Counted from the first letter of the stretch, positions 27,334 to 34,894 are shown. The stretch: 64,000 bases of DNA from JAEUMW01 sp963734295 (GCA_963734295.1 CAVTGS010000027.1:194260-258259), one strand, 5' to 3'. Translations and numbers: made by a program. The notes: generated by a model from the sequence alone, not told the origin.

Positions 27334-28163
27334 GGAGTTGCTCCTTGGGAAGAATGCGCGAGAGAGGCGCGGCGCGCGTGGCGCCGGATGACGGGGAGCT
27401 GGCGCCGCAGCGCGCGGTCCACCAGTCCCGGGACGATCTGGTTGAGGCGGGCGAAGAGGCGCTCGGGCATGCCGAGGGAACGCTCGGGCGCGGGGTTCGC
27501 CAGCAGCGCGACGAGCGCCGCGGCGACGGCATCGGGCGTGTCCATCGCCACACCCAGCTCGGCGTTGAGCGCGCAGAGCGCCGCGCCGTTCATTGCGGTG
27601 TGCGTCGCGCGCGGCGCGAAGTAGGTGACGCGCACGGGTCCGTCGGCGAGTTCGCGGCGCAGCGCCTCGCTGAAGCCGCGCAGCGCGAACTTGGTCGCAC
27701 TGTAGGCCGCGTGGCCCGGGTAGCCGAGATAGCCAAGGATCGAGCCGACGTTGACGATGCGCGCTGCACGCTGGGACAGCATGAGCGGCAGCAGCCGCCG
27801 CGTGAGTTGCATGGGCGCGAGCACGTTCAGGCTCACGATGCGCTCCAGGGCCGCGTCGGTCTGGTCGGCGAGCCACGTGAACTCGCTGGCGCCGGCGTTG
27901 TTGACGAGGAGGTCGACGCCGCCCGATTCCTCAGCAGCGGCGTGCAGCACGGCGTCCCGCCCGGCGGCCGTGGTCAGGTCCGCGGGCACTGCGCGCGCGC
28001 GACCGCCGGCGGCTTCGACAACCCGCGCGAGCGCGGCGAGCGTTGCCCAGTCGCGGCCCACCAGGAGCAACGACTCGCATAGCGGTGCGAGCCGCAACGC
28101 CATCGCGCGTCCGATGCCCCCGGAGGCCCCCGTGAGCACGGCGCGGTAGCGCGCCACGCTCAC
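27330..28163 (-). CDS. Short-chain dehydrogenase/reductase in the seven-gene operon
   Basis: Classical SDR of ~277 aa: nucleotide-binding TGASGGIG at residues 11-18, DLLVNNAGAS, the catalytic Ser in IVNVGSILGY and catalytic YSATK. The C-terminus is long and basic (LRRQLPVIRRHARRAS). It should reduce or oxidise a carbonyl/alcohol with NAD(P)(H). It starts with GTG overlapping the stop of the haem-oxygenase-like gene, and its own stop overlaps the TPR gene start. In context it may reduce an acyl-derived aldehyde or ketone; this is inferred. Confidence 0.88.
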   Translation of the reverse strand: MSVARYRAVLTGASGGIGRAMALRLAPLCESLLLVGRDWATLAALARVVEAAGGRARAVPADLTTAAGRDAVLHAAAEESGGVDLLVNNAGASEFTWLADQTDAALERIVSLNVLAPMQLTRRLLPLMLSQRAARIVNVGSILGYLGYPGHAAYSATKFALRGFSEALRRELADGPVRVTYFAPRATHTAMNGAALCALNAELGVAMDTPDAVAAALVALLANPAPERSLGMPERLFARLNQIVPGLVDRALRRQLPVIRRHARRASLAHSSQGATP

Positions 28164-28840
28164 GCAACCTCCCGCTCGAGCGCCGGCGTGCGTGGGCGTG
28201 GCAGGCCACGGAACACGTCGCCGTACAGGCCGAATACCATGCGTGCCACGTGCGTCACGGCGTTGCGGTCGGCAGGTGCGTCGAGCCGGTCCATCAGCGC
28301 GGCGAAGAAGCGCACGTGCTCCTGGTCGAGCGTGCCGTGCGACGTGAGGTAAGTGAACGCCTCCGGCGGCAGGTTGAGGCGTCCGCGGATCATCTGCGCC
28401 GCGCGGGTGGCAAGCGCCTGGCTCGTGCCTTCGAGCACGTGCACCATGCCGAAGAAGCCGACGGGGTTGTGCCGCGCAACGTAGTCGTAGACGTAGGCGA
28501 CGAGGATTTCCGCAGCCGGTCCCGGTGCGGAAGCGCGCACCGCGTCCGCGTCGCCACCCGCAGCCGCGATGTCGCTCAGGATCCACTCCTCGTGGCCGGT
28601 CTCTTCCGCGATGTAATGTGCGATAGCGCTGCGCAGCCACCCGTGCGTCTCCGGCAGCCGCGCGCCGCAGGCCATGAGCAGCGGCACGGTGTGCTTGACG
28701 TGGTGGTAGGCCTCACGCAGGAACGCGAGGTACTGCTCGTGAGTGACGCGACCGGCGAGGCAATCCTGGATCACTGGGATCGCCAGGAACGCGTTGCGCT
28801 CGGCCGCGGTGCGGTGCTGCAGCTCTTCAAAAAACGGCAT
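28160..28840 (-). CDS. Haem-oxygenase-like putative diiron oxidase (iron-containing redox enzyme family)
   Basis: An all-helical protein of 226 aa resembling TenA/haem-oxygenase-like iron enzymes, the group that includes the fatty-acid decarboxylase UndA. Candidate metal ligands are in the expected helices: E43 (REAYHHVKH), E80 and H83 (EETGHEEW), E137 (HVLEGTS), and H168, D172, H175 (SHGTLDQEH). Its start overlaps the end of the ligase gene by 14 bp and its stop overlaps the SDR start. It may act on the activated or free acyl chain made available by the ligase. Iron content and reaction are not shown by sequence alone. Confidence 0.85.
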   Translation of the reverse strand: MPFFEELQHRTAAERNAFLAIPVIQDCLAGRVTHEQYLAFLREAYHHVKHTVPLLMACGARLPETHGWLRSAIAHYIAEETGHEEWILSDIAAAGGDADAVRASAPGPAAEILVAYVYDYVARHNPVGFFGMVHVLEGTSQALATRAAQMIRGRLNLPPEAFTYLTSHGTLDQEHVRFFAALMDRLDAPADRNAVTHVARMVFGLYGDVFRGLPRPRTPALEREVA

Positions 28841-30281
28841 CGGGTCGTACTCCGGGTCGGGATGGATCGAGGGGGTAGAGGGCCGAGAGTCGCGCGCCGT
28901 AGCGCGACCACACGACGTCGCGGCGGACGCGGCCGTTGGCGGTCGCGAGGCCGTTCGCGGCGCTGAACGGTTCTTCCGCGCGGATCCAGAACGTGACCTG
29001 CGCGTAGTCGGGCAGGTGCGCGTTGGCGCGGCGTACTTCAGCGTCGATCACGGCATCGGTCGCGTGCGCTAACCGGGGCACGACCACCGCGCACAGGCGC
29101 GGCCGCGCCTCGCCGAAAACCGCGGACTGGACGATGGCGCCGCCGGCGGAGAGCTCGGCTTCCGGCCACTCGGGCGCCACGTTGCGGCCGAATGAGGTAA
29201 TGAGAACGTGCTTGCGCCGCCCCGACACGTGCAGGAAGCCGTCGGTGTCCAGATGCCCGAGGTCGCCGGTGGGCAGCCAGGCGCTTGCCGGAGCGCGTTC
29301 ATCGCTGCCGAGAAAGCCGAGGCAGCGGTTGCCCGAGACGAGGATCTCGCCGTCCGGCGAGATGCGCACTTCGGCGTGCGCGAGGGGCCGGCCAACGCTT
29401 CCAGGGCGATCCGCGCCCGGGAGATTCAGCGCCACCACCGAGGCGCATTCCGTCAGGCCGTAGCCTTCGTACGCGGGCAGGCCCGCGGCACGCGCGCGTT
29501 CGAGCAGTGCCGATCCCACCCTCGCGCCGCCCACTGCGGCGAAGCGTAGCCGCGCCGGGCGCGGCGCGCCGGCCTCGAGCGCGGCGGCGAGTGCCAGCAT
29601 CATCTGCGGCAGCAGGATCACGCTCTCGGCCTGCCAGCGCTCGATCGCCGCGAGGCAGGCGAGGGGATCGAATCCGGTCGCGCCGCTCATGCCGACCACT
29701 GCGAGCGGCGGCACGACGCATTCGGCGCCGCCCAGCAGGGCGGTGCGTGCGCCGGCGACGTTCTCCAGCAGCACCGGCAGCGGAAGCACGCACAGGTGCC
29801 GCGCAACGCCCAGCGAACGGGTTGCCCGCTCCAGCGCACACGCAAGCGCATGCTGCTGCGCGGCGCCGAGGCAAACGCCCTTTGGCGCGCCCGTGGTACC
29901 GGAGGTGAAGGTAATCTTGGTGGTCGCCTCCGGCAGCGCTACCGGGGCCGCGTCGCGCCGGAACCAGCCAAGCGTGCTGCCCTCGATCGAGGCGGGTGCG
30001 CCGAAACCGAGCGTGCGGGCCGCCTCGGGCGAATCGCCGAGCAGGGCGTCCATGCCGCTCGCCGCGGCTGCGCTTTCTAGCTGCGCGCGCGTGAAGAACG
30101 CGGGCAGTGGCACCAGCGGGATGTTCGCACGCTCGGCGGCAAGATCGGCGACGAGCCACTCCGGACCGTTGTCTGCGAGCAGGCCGACGACGCGCGGCCG
30201 CGCGCGGGCGAGCGCCTGCGCCAGCCGCTGGACGCGTTCTTGGAGCGCGTTGACGGTGACGAGCGGCGACCCGGATGTCAT
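28827..30281 (-). CDS. AMP-dependent acyl ligase (ANL superfamily) in the seven-gene operon
   Basis: Adenylate-forming enzyme of 484 aa with the P-loop motif FTSGTTGAPKGVCL, the A5 motif YEGYGLTECASV, the A7-A8 region PTGDLGHLDTDGFLHVSGRR and SFGRNVAPEWPE. It resembles long-chain acyl-CoA synthetases, though shorter. The A10 motif, usually NGL-T-T--K--R with a catalytic lysine, reads NGLATANGRVRRD, so the lysine appears to be arginine. Its ATG overlaps the stop of the thermostable-hemolysin-family gene. It likely adenylates a carboxylic acid for the following enzymes. Confidence 0.88.
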   Translation of the reverse strand: MTSGSPLVTVNALQERVQRLAQALARARPRVVGLLADNGPEWLVADLAAERANIPLVPLPAFFTRAQLESAAAASGMDALLGDSPEAARTLGFGAPASIEGSTLGWFRRDAAPVALPEATTKITFTSGTTGAPKGVCLGAAQQHALACALERATRSLGVARHLCVLPLPVLLENVAGARTALLGGAECVVPPLAVVGMSGATGFDPLACLAAIERWQAESVILLPQMMLALAAALEAGAPRPARLRFAAVGGARVGSALLERARAAGLPAYEGYGLTECASVVALNLPGADRPGSVGRPLAHAEVRISPDGEILVSGNRCLGFLGSDERAPASAWLPTGDLGHLDTDGFLHVSGRRKHVLITSFGRNVAPEWPEAELSAGGAIVQSAVFGEARPRLCAVVVPRLAHATDAVIDAEVRRANAHLPDYAQVTFWIRAEEPFSAANGLATANGRVRRDVVWSRYGARLSALYPLDPSRPGVRPDAVF

Positions 30282-30898
30282 GCACGCGCCCCGGCGCAAA
30301 GGCCGAGCGAGACCTTGCCGACCATCACGAGCGGGTCCTGGTGGTAGTAGCTGCCCCAGCTCGCGCCGCCGTCGGGAAGGTGCGCCGGATCGGCCGCGGC
30401 GATCGGCAGTGGCTTCAGGCCCAGCTTGTTGAAGGAATTGCGCAGCGCGCGTGTCGCCGTAAACGCTACCCAGCGGTAGCCCAATCGGTGCAGGTGGCGC
30501 GCAAGCTGCGGAATCAGCGTGCGTCCCATGCCCGCGGAGACCGCGGCAAGATTGCCCACTTCGACGATGCCACCGCGCGATACCGGCCGACCGAGAGCGG
30601 CGGCGAGCGCCTGCTCGATCGGGGTCGCGAGATATTGCTCGAGGAAGAGCTCCTGCGTGTCGGCCGCGGCGTAGCCCGCCGCTGCCTGCCAGCAGGCGAG
30701 GCCGTCCCGCACACCGAGCAGGTGCGGCAGGAAGTGCGTCACGCGCGCGCCGTAGGCCCGGCGGTAACGTGCGGCGATGAAGTCCTCGAACGCTGCGCGC
30801 GAGGGGTGCGTGCGGTGCACCGGCTCCAAAAAGGACCTTACGGTGCGAGGCGGTGCCGCGCGAAGCTCGGAGTGAACGAAGTGGGCTAGGCTCATCAT
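30278..30898 (-). CDS. Thermostable-hemolysin family protein (first gene of the operon)
   Basis: A 206-residue protein of the T_hemolysin family, named for a Vibrio factor. Recognisable parts: FIAARYRRAYGARVTHFLPH, LGVRDGLACWQAAAGYA, ELFLEQYLATPIEQALA, IVEVGNLAAVSAGMGRTLIP, LGYRWVAFTATRALRNSFNK and LGLKPLPIAAADPAHLP. The predicted fold is acyltransferase-like (GNAT/LuxI-like), so a role in making an acylated small molecule is more plausible here than haemolysis; this is inference. No signal peptide. No Shine-Dalgarno is evident, and two in-frame ATGs (30898, 30895) lie just after the predicted transcription start. Confidence 0.82.
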   Translation of the reverse strand: MMSLAHFVHSELRAAPPRTVRSFLEPVHRTHPSRAAFEDFIAARYRRAYGARVTHFLPHLLGVRDGLACWQAAAGYAAADTQELFLEQYLATPIEQALAAALGRPVSRGGIVEVGNLAAVSAGMGRTLIPQLARHLHRLGYRWVAFTATRALRNSFNKLGLKPLPIAAADPAHLPDGGASWGSYYHQDPLVMVGKVSLGLCAGARA

Positions 30899-30906
30899 GG
30901 CCGCAG

Positions 30907-30941
30907 ATGTTAGTGACCGGAAATTAACCGACCATTAACCG
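30907..30941 (-). promoter_or_regulatory. Operon promoter with OmpR-family direct-repeat box
   Basis: On the minus strand, TTAAT-N6-TTAAT (within CGGTTAAT repeated at an 11-bp period, 30923-30941) is followed 10 bp later by a -10-like TAACAT (30907-30912). One-turn direct repeats ending ~10 bp before the -10, with no -35 hexamer, are the layout of PhoB/PmrA-activated promoters. The likely binder is the operon's own regulator at 25966-26643. Confidence 0.55.
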
Positions 30942-30990
30942 AAGCGAAGGCGTCCGGTCGTCGGGCTCGTCGGTGCAAACGCGCGGCGAT

Positions 30991-31085
30991 TGCGGACTAC
31001 GCGGGACTACGGCAAAGCTGCAGCATGCCGAGCGGTTACGATGCGTGGTTCGCCAGAGCGGACAAGAACGCGCAGATCGCGATCA
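30991..31085 (+). pseudogene. Relic of the aminopeptidase gene 3' region
   Basis: One frame reads IADYAGLRQSCSMPSGYDAW then FARADKNAQIA, matching ADYTELRRGWGMPSGYDAW and FAGPLNNAQIA of the intact gene at 23473-24535. At DNA level GCATGCCGAGCGG and AACGCGCAGATCGC are identical in both. The rest of the gene is missing. It is in the same orientation as the intact copy and lies just upstream of the seven-gene operon, so the operon is bracketed by direct repeats. Confidence 0.75.
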
Positions 31086-31214
31086 ACGTTGGTGGCGCGG
31101 GGAGCAGATACGAAGGCCGCTATGCGCTAACGCGGGGGGACGCCACTGTGAGGGAGAGTCCGTCAAGGTTTCGACGCATTGAGCAAACAAGCTCCGGCTA
31201 GGTCCGGAAACGAC

Positions 31215-31415
31215 TCATCTCGGCCGCTCGTAAGCCCCGCCGATCGACTGGGCGACGGCCCGGATCAGGCGCAGCCGCTGGACCCGGTCCGACGGCGCGG
31301 CCAGCAGCGTCGAGCCCAGCATAGCGACGAGGGAGACCAGCGCCCAGAGCACCGGAACTGGACTTCCGCAACCCCACTCGCGTGCCCAGAGCAGGAGGAA
31401 AAAGTTTCCCTTCAT
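31215..31415 (-). CDS. Small membrane protein, 66 aa
   Basis: ORF with one or two hydrophobic helices (NFFLLLWAREWG and VLWALVSLVAMLGSTLLAA) and a basic C-terminus (RVQRLRLIRAVAQSIGGAYE). Third codon positions are strongly G/C, as in real genes here. A weak GGAGG precedes the ATG. It points toward the operon start, 317 bp away. Not recognised. Confidence 0.45.
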   Translation of the reverse strand: MKGNFFLLLWAREWGCGSPVPVLWALVSLVAMLGSTLLAAPSDRVQRLRLIRAVAQSIGGAYERPR

Positions 31416-31478
31416 CGCCTCCGCCAAGCCCCCACCCGCCGACCCACATAGACCCCGCGAAATATAAAGCGCACTGCT

Positions 31479-31492
31479 TTGACGCAAGTCAT
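31479..31492. promoter_or_regulatory. FNR/DNR-like site upstream of the metallo-hydrolase gene
   Basis: TTGACGCAAGTCAT matches the TTGAC-N4-GTCAA form of CRP/FNR-family sites with one mismatch. It lies ~60 bp upstream of the ATG at 31551. TTGACG could alternatively serve as a -35 with TATTTG 16 bp later. Confidence 0.35.
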
Positions 31493-31550
31493 CGCGACGC
31501 TATTTGAGTGCGAGTAGTTTAATGAAGCTCCCCTGTCAAGGAGGCAAGCT

Positions 31551-32483
31551 ATGTCAAGCAATCAGAACGTTGATATCGGCGTCCTCAGGCGCTTGAAAGT
31601 ACGGTGCATCTCCGAGACCGGCTGGTTTGACGACGCCACGCTGCTTGGGGACGTCAAGGCGGCCGGTGGCATGAGCGTGAGCCAGTATCAGCTTCGCTGG
31701 CCGCCATTTGGCGACCTACATCCCGACAATGCTGCCGGTGCTTCGGCCCTGATCGAAGCCGAGGAAATGGACGGCACCATCCATAGGCTGCTTTTCGACA
31801 CCGGCTGGGGACCGGATTGGATGAACAAGCGATTCGCCGAGGAGGGCATCGACAAGATGCTGGCAGGCGGCGAGATCGAGTGCCTGATAATCAGCCACGA
31901 GCACTTCGACCACTTCTGGGGGATCCGCTCAACGCTCAGGCATCGGCCCGATATTACGATTTATGTGCCGGCGGGCTTTCACGAAGAAGGACTGGCATTT
32001 ATCAAGAGCAACGGTCACACCGGCAGGCTCATCATCGCCCAGCCCGGTGAGCCGCTGTTGGTCTTCCCCGGGTTTGCCTTGGTCAATTTTGAGATGACCA
32101 CTCTGCTACAGGTGCAAGGGGAGAACGTTCTCTACTGCGGCATCAACGATAAAGGCATCGCGATGCTGACCGGATGTGGACATGGTGGCGTCATCCAGTT
32201 GCTCGAATATGCCGCCCGGACCTTCAAGGATGGCGAACGGATACATGCCGTGTATGGCGGTCTGCACATCTCGCCGTTCGGCGAATGGGACCAAGATCGG
32301 GAGCAACTCGTTGCAGCGCTGGGTCGCTACCCGATAGAAAAGCTCGGATGCAATCATTGCACTGGCCCTAACGCTGTCCAGAGAATGATCGACATCGGCT
32401 TGCCGGTCGTACGCGGGACCGCCCGGAATGGCTCAAAGACAGATCTCTACCTTGGTAACGGCGATACATTGGAACTCGGTTAG
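31551..32483 (+). CDS. Metallo-beta-lactamase-fold hydrolase
   Basis: A 310-residue cytoplasmic MBL-fold protein. Zinc-binding motif LIISHEHFDHFWG, later ligand regions LTGCGHGGVIQL and VYGGLHISPFG, and a last His in LGCNHCTGP. The architecture resembles the dihydropterin-phosphate-synthase-like branch of the fold. Base composition is lower in G+C than neighbours to the left, suggesting separate acquisition. A ribosome-binding site (AAGGAGG) precedes the ATG. Reaction unknown. Confidence 0.82.
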   Translation: MSSNQNVDIGVLRRLKVRCISETGWFDDATLLGDVKAAGGMSVSQYQLRWPPFGDLHPDNAAGASALIEAEEMDGTIHRLLFDTGWGPDWMNKRFAEEGIDKMLAGGEIECLIISHEHFDHFWGIRSTLRHRPDITIYVPAGFHEEGLAFIKSNGHTGRLIIAQPGEPLLVFPGFALVNFEMTTLLQVQGENVLYCGINDKGIAMLTGCGHGGVIQLLEYAARTFKDGERIHAVYGGLHISPFGEWDQDREQLVAALGRYPIEKLGCNHCTGPNAVQRMIDIGLPVVRGTARNGSKTDLYLGNGDTLELG

Positions 32484-32618
32484 AGCCGCATAGCCCTACC
32501 CATCAGACTATCATCGTAACAGGACGCAATGGATAGCTTCGTGAAGCGATATCTGCTCGGCCCGCCCAAAGCAGCATGGCCAAGCATGCGGCACGCGCGA
32601 ACGGTATGGGACCGCCGC

Positions 32619-32702
32619 TTCATGCCCGCATCGATGCGCAACATCGGCTTGAGCATGCACGACGCCGCCAGCGACTTCGCTCGGACCGCCAAAGCGGGGG
32701 TG
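32619..32702 (+). pseudogene. Relic similar to the cytochrome c gene downstream
   Basis: The frame gives FMPASMRNIGLSMHDAASDF then ARTAKAGV, which aligns with FMPAAMQDIGTRMHRAASQF and AIEAQNAGV (residues 118-146) of the intact cytochrome at 33015-33539. No haem motif or start belongs to it. It lies upstream of the intact gene in the same orientation. Confidence 0.6.
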
Positions 32703-32812
32703 CGCGTCCACGCTGGTTGCGAGATTCTGAGCGCCGGGATTGAGGCGTTGACAAGGTCGAACCTGGTCCGATCCGCAAGGATCGATTCATCAACCACGAG
32801 AGGAGTACAGCC

Positions 32813-33007
32813 ATGAAGGTGAATGTCGGAAACGTTGATCGCATCGTACGAATCGCTGTAGGGCTTGCACTGATCGGCTTGGCCATCGCTGGCACAATCG
32901 GCCCTTGGGGATACATCGGCATCGTCCCGCTTTTCACGGGATTCATGCGCGTGTGCCCCGCATATTCTCTGCTGGGCATCAACACGTGCCCAAGCGGGAA
33001 AAGCTGA
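32813..33007 (+). CDS. DUF2892 small membrane protein
   Basis: 64 residues: NVGNVDRIVRIAVGLALIGL followed by a second hydrophobic segment with PLFTGFMRVCPAYSLLGINT and a final cysteine (TCPSGK). This is the YgaP-C-terminal-like two-helix family, often found with rhodanese or redox proteins. RBS GAGAGGAG precedes the ATG. The cytochrome gene starts 7 bp after its stop, so they are co-transcribed. Confidence 0.85.
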   Translation: MKVNVGNVDRIVRIAVGLALIGLAIAGTIGPWGYIGIVPLFTGFMRVCPAYSLLGINTCPSGKS

Positions 33008-33014
33008 GCGCACG

Positions 33015-33539
33015 ATGAATACGCCGATGGCGGCTCGAAGGGGAGCGGGCATGCAGTCTGCGCTGAAGGCTGCGGTGGCGCTTGCGGCTGCCGCGGCTTG
33101 CGGGTACGTGCCCGTTGCTGGTGCACAGACACATCAGCACGACACGGCGGCACCTGCCGCTGTCCAAGCGGACGGCCGGGAACTGGTCAAGTTCCCCGAG
33201 CCGATGCGCCTGCACACCATCACCAGCATGCGCGACCATCTGCTGGCCCTTCAGGAAATCGAAGTGGCGCTCTCCAAGAACGCGTTCGCTCAAGCGGCCG
33301 ACATCGCCGAACAGCGCCTCGGAATGAGCTCTCTCGAAACCCACGGTGCAGCGCACATTGCGCCGTTTATGCCAGCCGCCATGCAGGACATCGGAACCCG
33401 GATGCACCGTGCAGCCAGTCAGTTCGCGATCGAAGCGCAAAACGCCGGCGTGAGCGACGATCTCCGCCCGGCGCTGGCGGCGCTCGGCATGGTCATGCAA
33501 CAGTGCGTGGCGTGCCACGCCAACTATCGCTTGCATTGA
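33015..33539 (+). CDS. Class II-like c-type cytochrome, exported
   Basis: Signal peptide to about residue 37 (AAACGYVPVAGAQ), a helical body, and a single haem-binding motif CVACH near the C-terminus (residues 164-168: MQQCVACHANYRLH). A C-terminal CxxCH on a four-helix protein is the cytochrome c'/c-556 pattern. Likely periplasmic electron or gas-ligand binding. The first codons may start later, at the in-frame ATG of MQSALKAAVALA (33051), which gives a more normal signal peptide. Sits in an operon with DUF2892. Confidence 0.8.
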   Translation: MNTPMAARRGAGMQSALKAAVALAAAAACGYVPVAGAQTHQHDTAAPAAVQADGRELVKFPEPMRLHTITSMRDHLLALQEIEVALSKNAFAQAADIAEQRLGMSSLETHGAAHIAPFMPAAMQDIGTRMHRAASQFAIEAQNAGVSDDLRPALAALGMVMQQCVACHANYRLH

Positions 33540-33546
33540 TTCCAGG

Positions 33547-34191
33547 GTGGAAGCCAGCGCATACGACGCTTGGTACCACACGCCACGCGGCGCCTGGATT
33601 GGAGACATCGAGTTTGGGTTGCTGCGGCAGTTGTTGCAACCCAAACTCGGCGAGAGCCTGCTCGATGTAGGCTGCGGTACCGGCTACTTCACCATACGCT
33701 TTGGCAGCGAATTGGATTTGCACGTCATCGGGCTCGACCTGAATTCGTCGTGGCTGGACTTTGCCCGGGCGCGTGGCACGGGCAATGAGCAATATTGCGT
33801 TGGCACGGCGGAATTCCTGCCGTTTGCTGACTGCAGTTTCGACCTCTCGATTTCGGTCACAGCTCTTTGCTTCGTCGAAGATGCCCGACGCGCCGTCGTG
33901 GAGATCCTCCGTGTCACTCGCAGGCGCTTTGGCATCGGTCTGCTGAATCGACACAGCCTGCTCTATCTTCAGAAAGGTCGTGCCGGTGGCTCCGGCGCCT
34001 ACCGTGGTGCGCATTGGCATACAACGCGAGAAATCCGTGCGCTCTTCGACGGACTGCCGGCTGCCAATCTAAAAGTAAGAAGTGGGGTCTTCCTTGCCGG
34101 CGGCAGTCCGATTGCGCGCGCCATCGAGCGCCTGATCCCGCATCGGCTGTCGCTCGGAGCGTTCGTCGTCGTTGCCGGCGACGTCAGGTAG
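33547..34191 (+). CDS. SAM-dependent methyltransferase
   Basis: 214 residues with the class I methyltransferase motif LLDVGCGTGYFT, acidic second strand VIGLDLNSSWLDFARA, and DCSFDLSISVTALCFVEDAR. The usual UbiE/Methyltransf_11 look; substrate unknown. GTG start 7 bp after the cytochrome stop, so probably the third gene of that operon. G+C is lower than the window average. Confidence 0.8.
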   Translation: MEASAYDAWYHTPRGAWIGDIEFGLLRQLLQPKLGESLLDVGCGTGYFTIRFGSELDLHVIGLDLNSSWLDFARARGTGNEQYCVGTAEFLPFADCSFDLSISVTALCFVEDARRAVVEILRVTRRRFGIGLLNRHSLLYLQKGRAGGSGAYRGAHWHTTREIRALFDGLPAANLKVRSGVFLAGGSPIARAIERLIPHRLSLGAFVVVAGDVR

Positions 34192-34756
34192 GGCAAATAA
34201 GACCGTGGCGAATGGCCGGTTCCGGGCATTGGGCGGCGACACCGATCGCCTGCAGCTGGCCGTCCAGCGACCATCGAGTCCGAACGCGAGCGGCTTGATC
34301 GCTTGATCGTCGACGGTAGCAGTACGACCCACACGAGACATAGCGCCCGGTCCATAGCGAGCATCCAAGCGACGTAAAGCGGATGCTCGGACCTACTTGG
34401 ACACCGGTGACAGCGCGCGGGCCTCGCGGTCATCGAGGCGGCACGACGGTCAGTGGGTCTGGTGTAGACACGATATGAAAAATCGCCGAGTGCACGCCGA
34501 CCGACGCTCACGATCTCATCTCTTCGAGGTCGTGTCGGGGCACGACTGGCAATACGCTAATCGTGGTCTATGAGAACCGGGCGGTGGCGGGCGGCCGTAT
34601 CGACGTCGCCTGTGCCATCATCTTCCCATTCGCGACGATACCAAAGATCATCTGCGTACAGGTCGCCATCACCATCTGGGGGAGTGGGGTGACCCACGCA
34701 CCGGTTCGAGGAGATACCAAATCGAACGCCAACCCGCGAAGTCAGCTCATCGACCT
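34192..34756. other. Intergenic stretch without a convincing gene
   Basis: About 560 bp between the methyltransferase and the acetate-kinase relic. Only short ORFs occur, none with a recognisable motif or coding-like third-position bias through its length. It may hold decayed sequence related to the lost acetate kinase locus. Confidence 0.5.
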
Positions 34757-34894
34757 CTGAAGCGAGCCGGCGCGATCGTGGGATTCGACGCGGGCTCGTC
34801 GAGCATCAAATTATTAGTAGCCGATAATCGGGCGATACGCTGGTTGCGTACTCGCGATGTTCCGAAGGGGCTTAGAACAGTGACCGCCAATTGA
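34757..34894 (+). pseudogene. Acetate-kinase N-terminal relic
   Basis: One frame reads RAGAIVGFDAGSSSIKLLVA and stops after ~46 residues. DAGSSSIK closely matches the first acetate/propionate kinase signature (NAGSSSxK) at the right distance from the N-terminus. No further part of the enzyme is found; the SulP gene follows 28 bp later. Its A/T-rich codons differ from the surroundings. Confidence 0.5.

Noticed and set aside
31179..31451. 90-residue plus-strand ORF
   Set aside because: Arg/Pro-rich antisense of the better-supported small membrane protein on the minus strand.
33999..34511. 170-residue minus-strand ORF
   Set aside because: Partly antisense to the methyltransferase; no motif.
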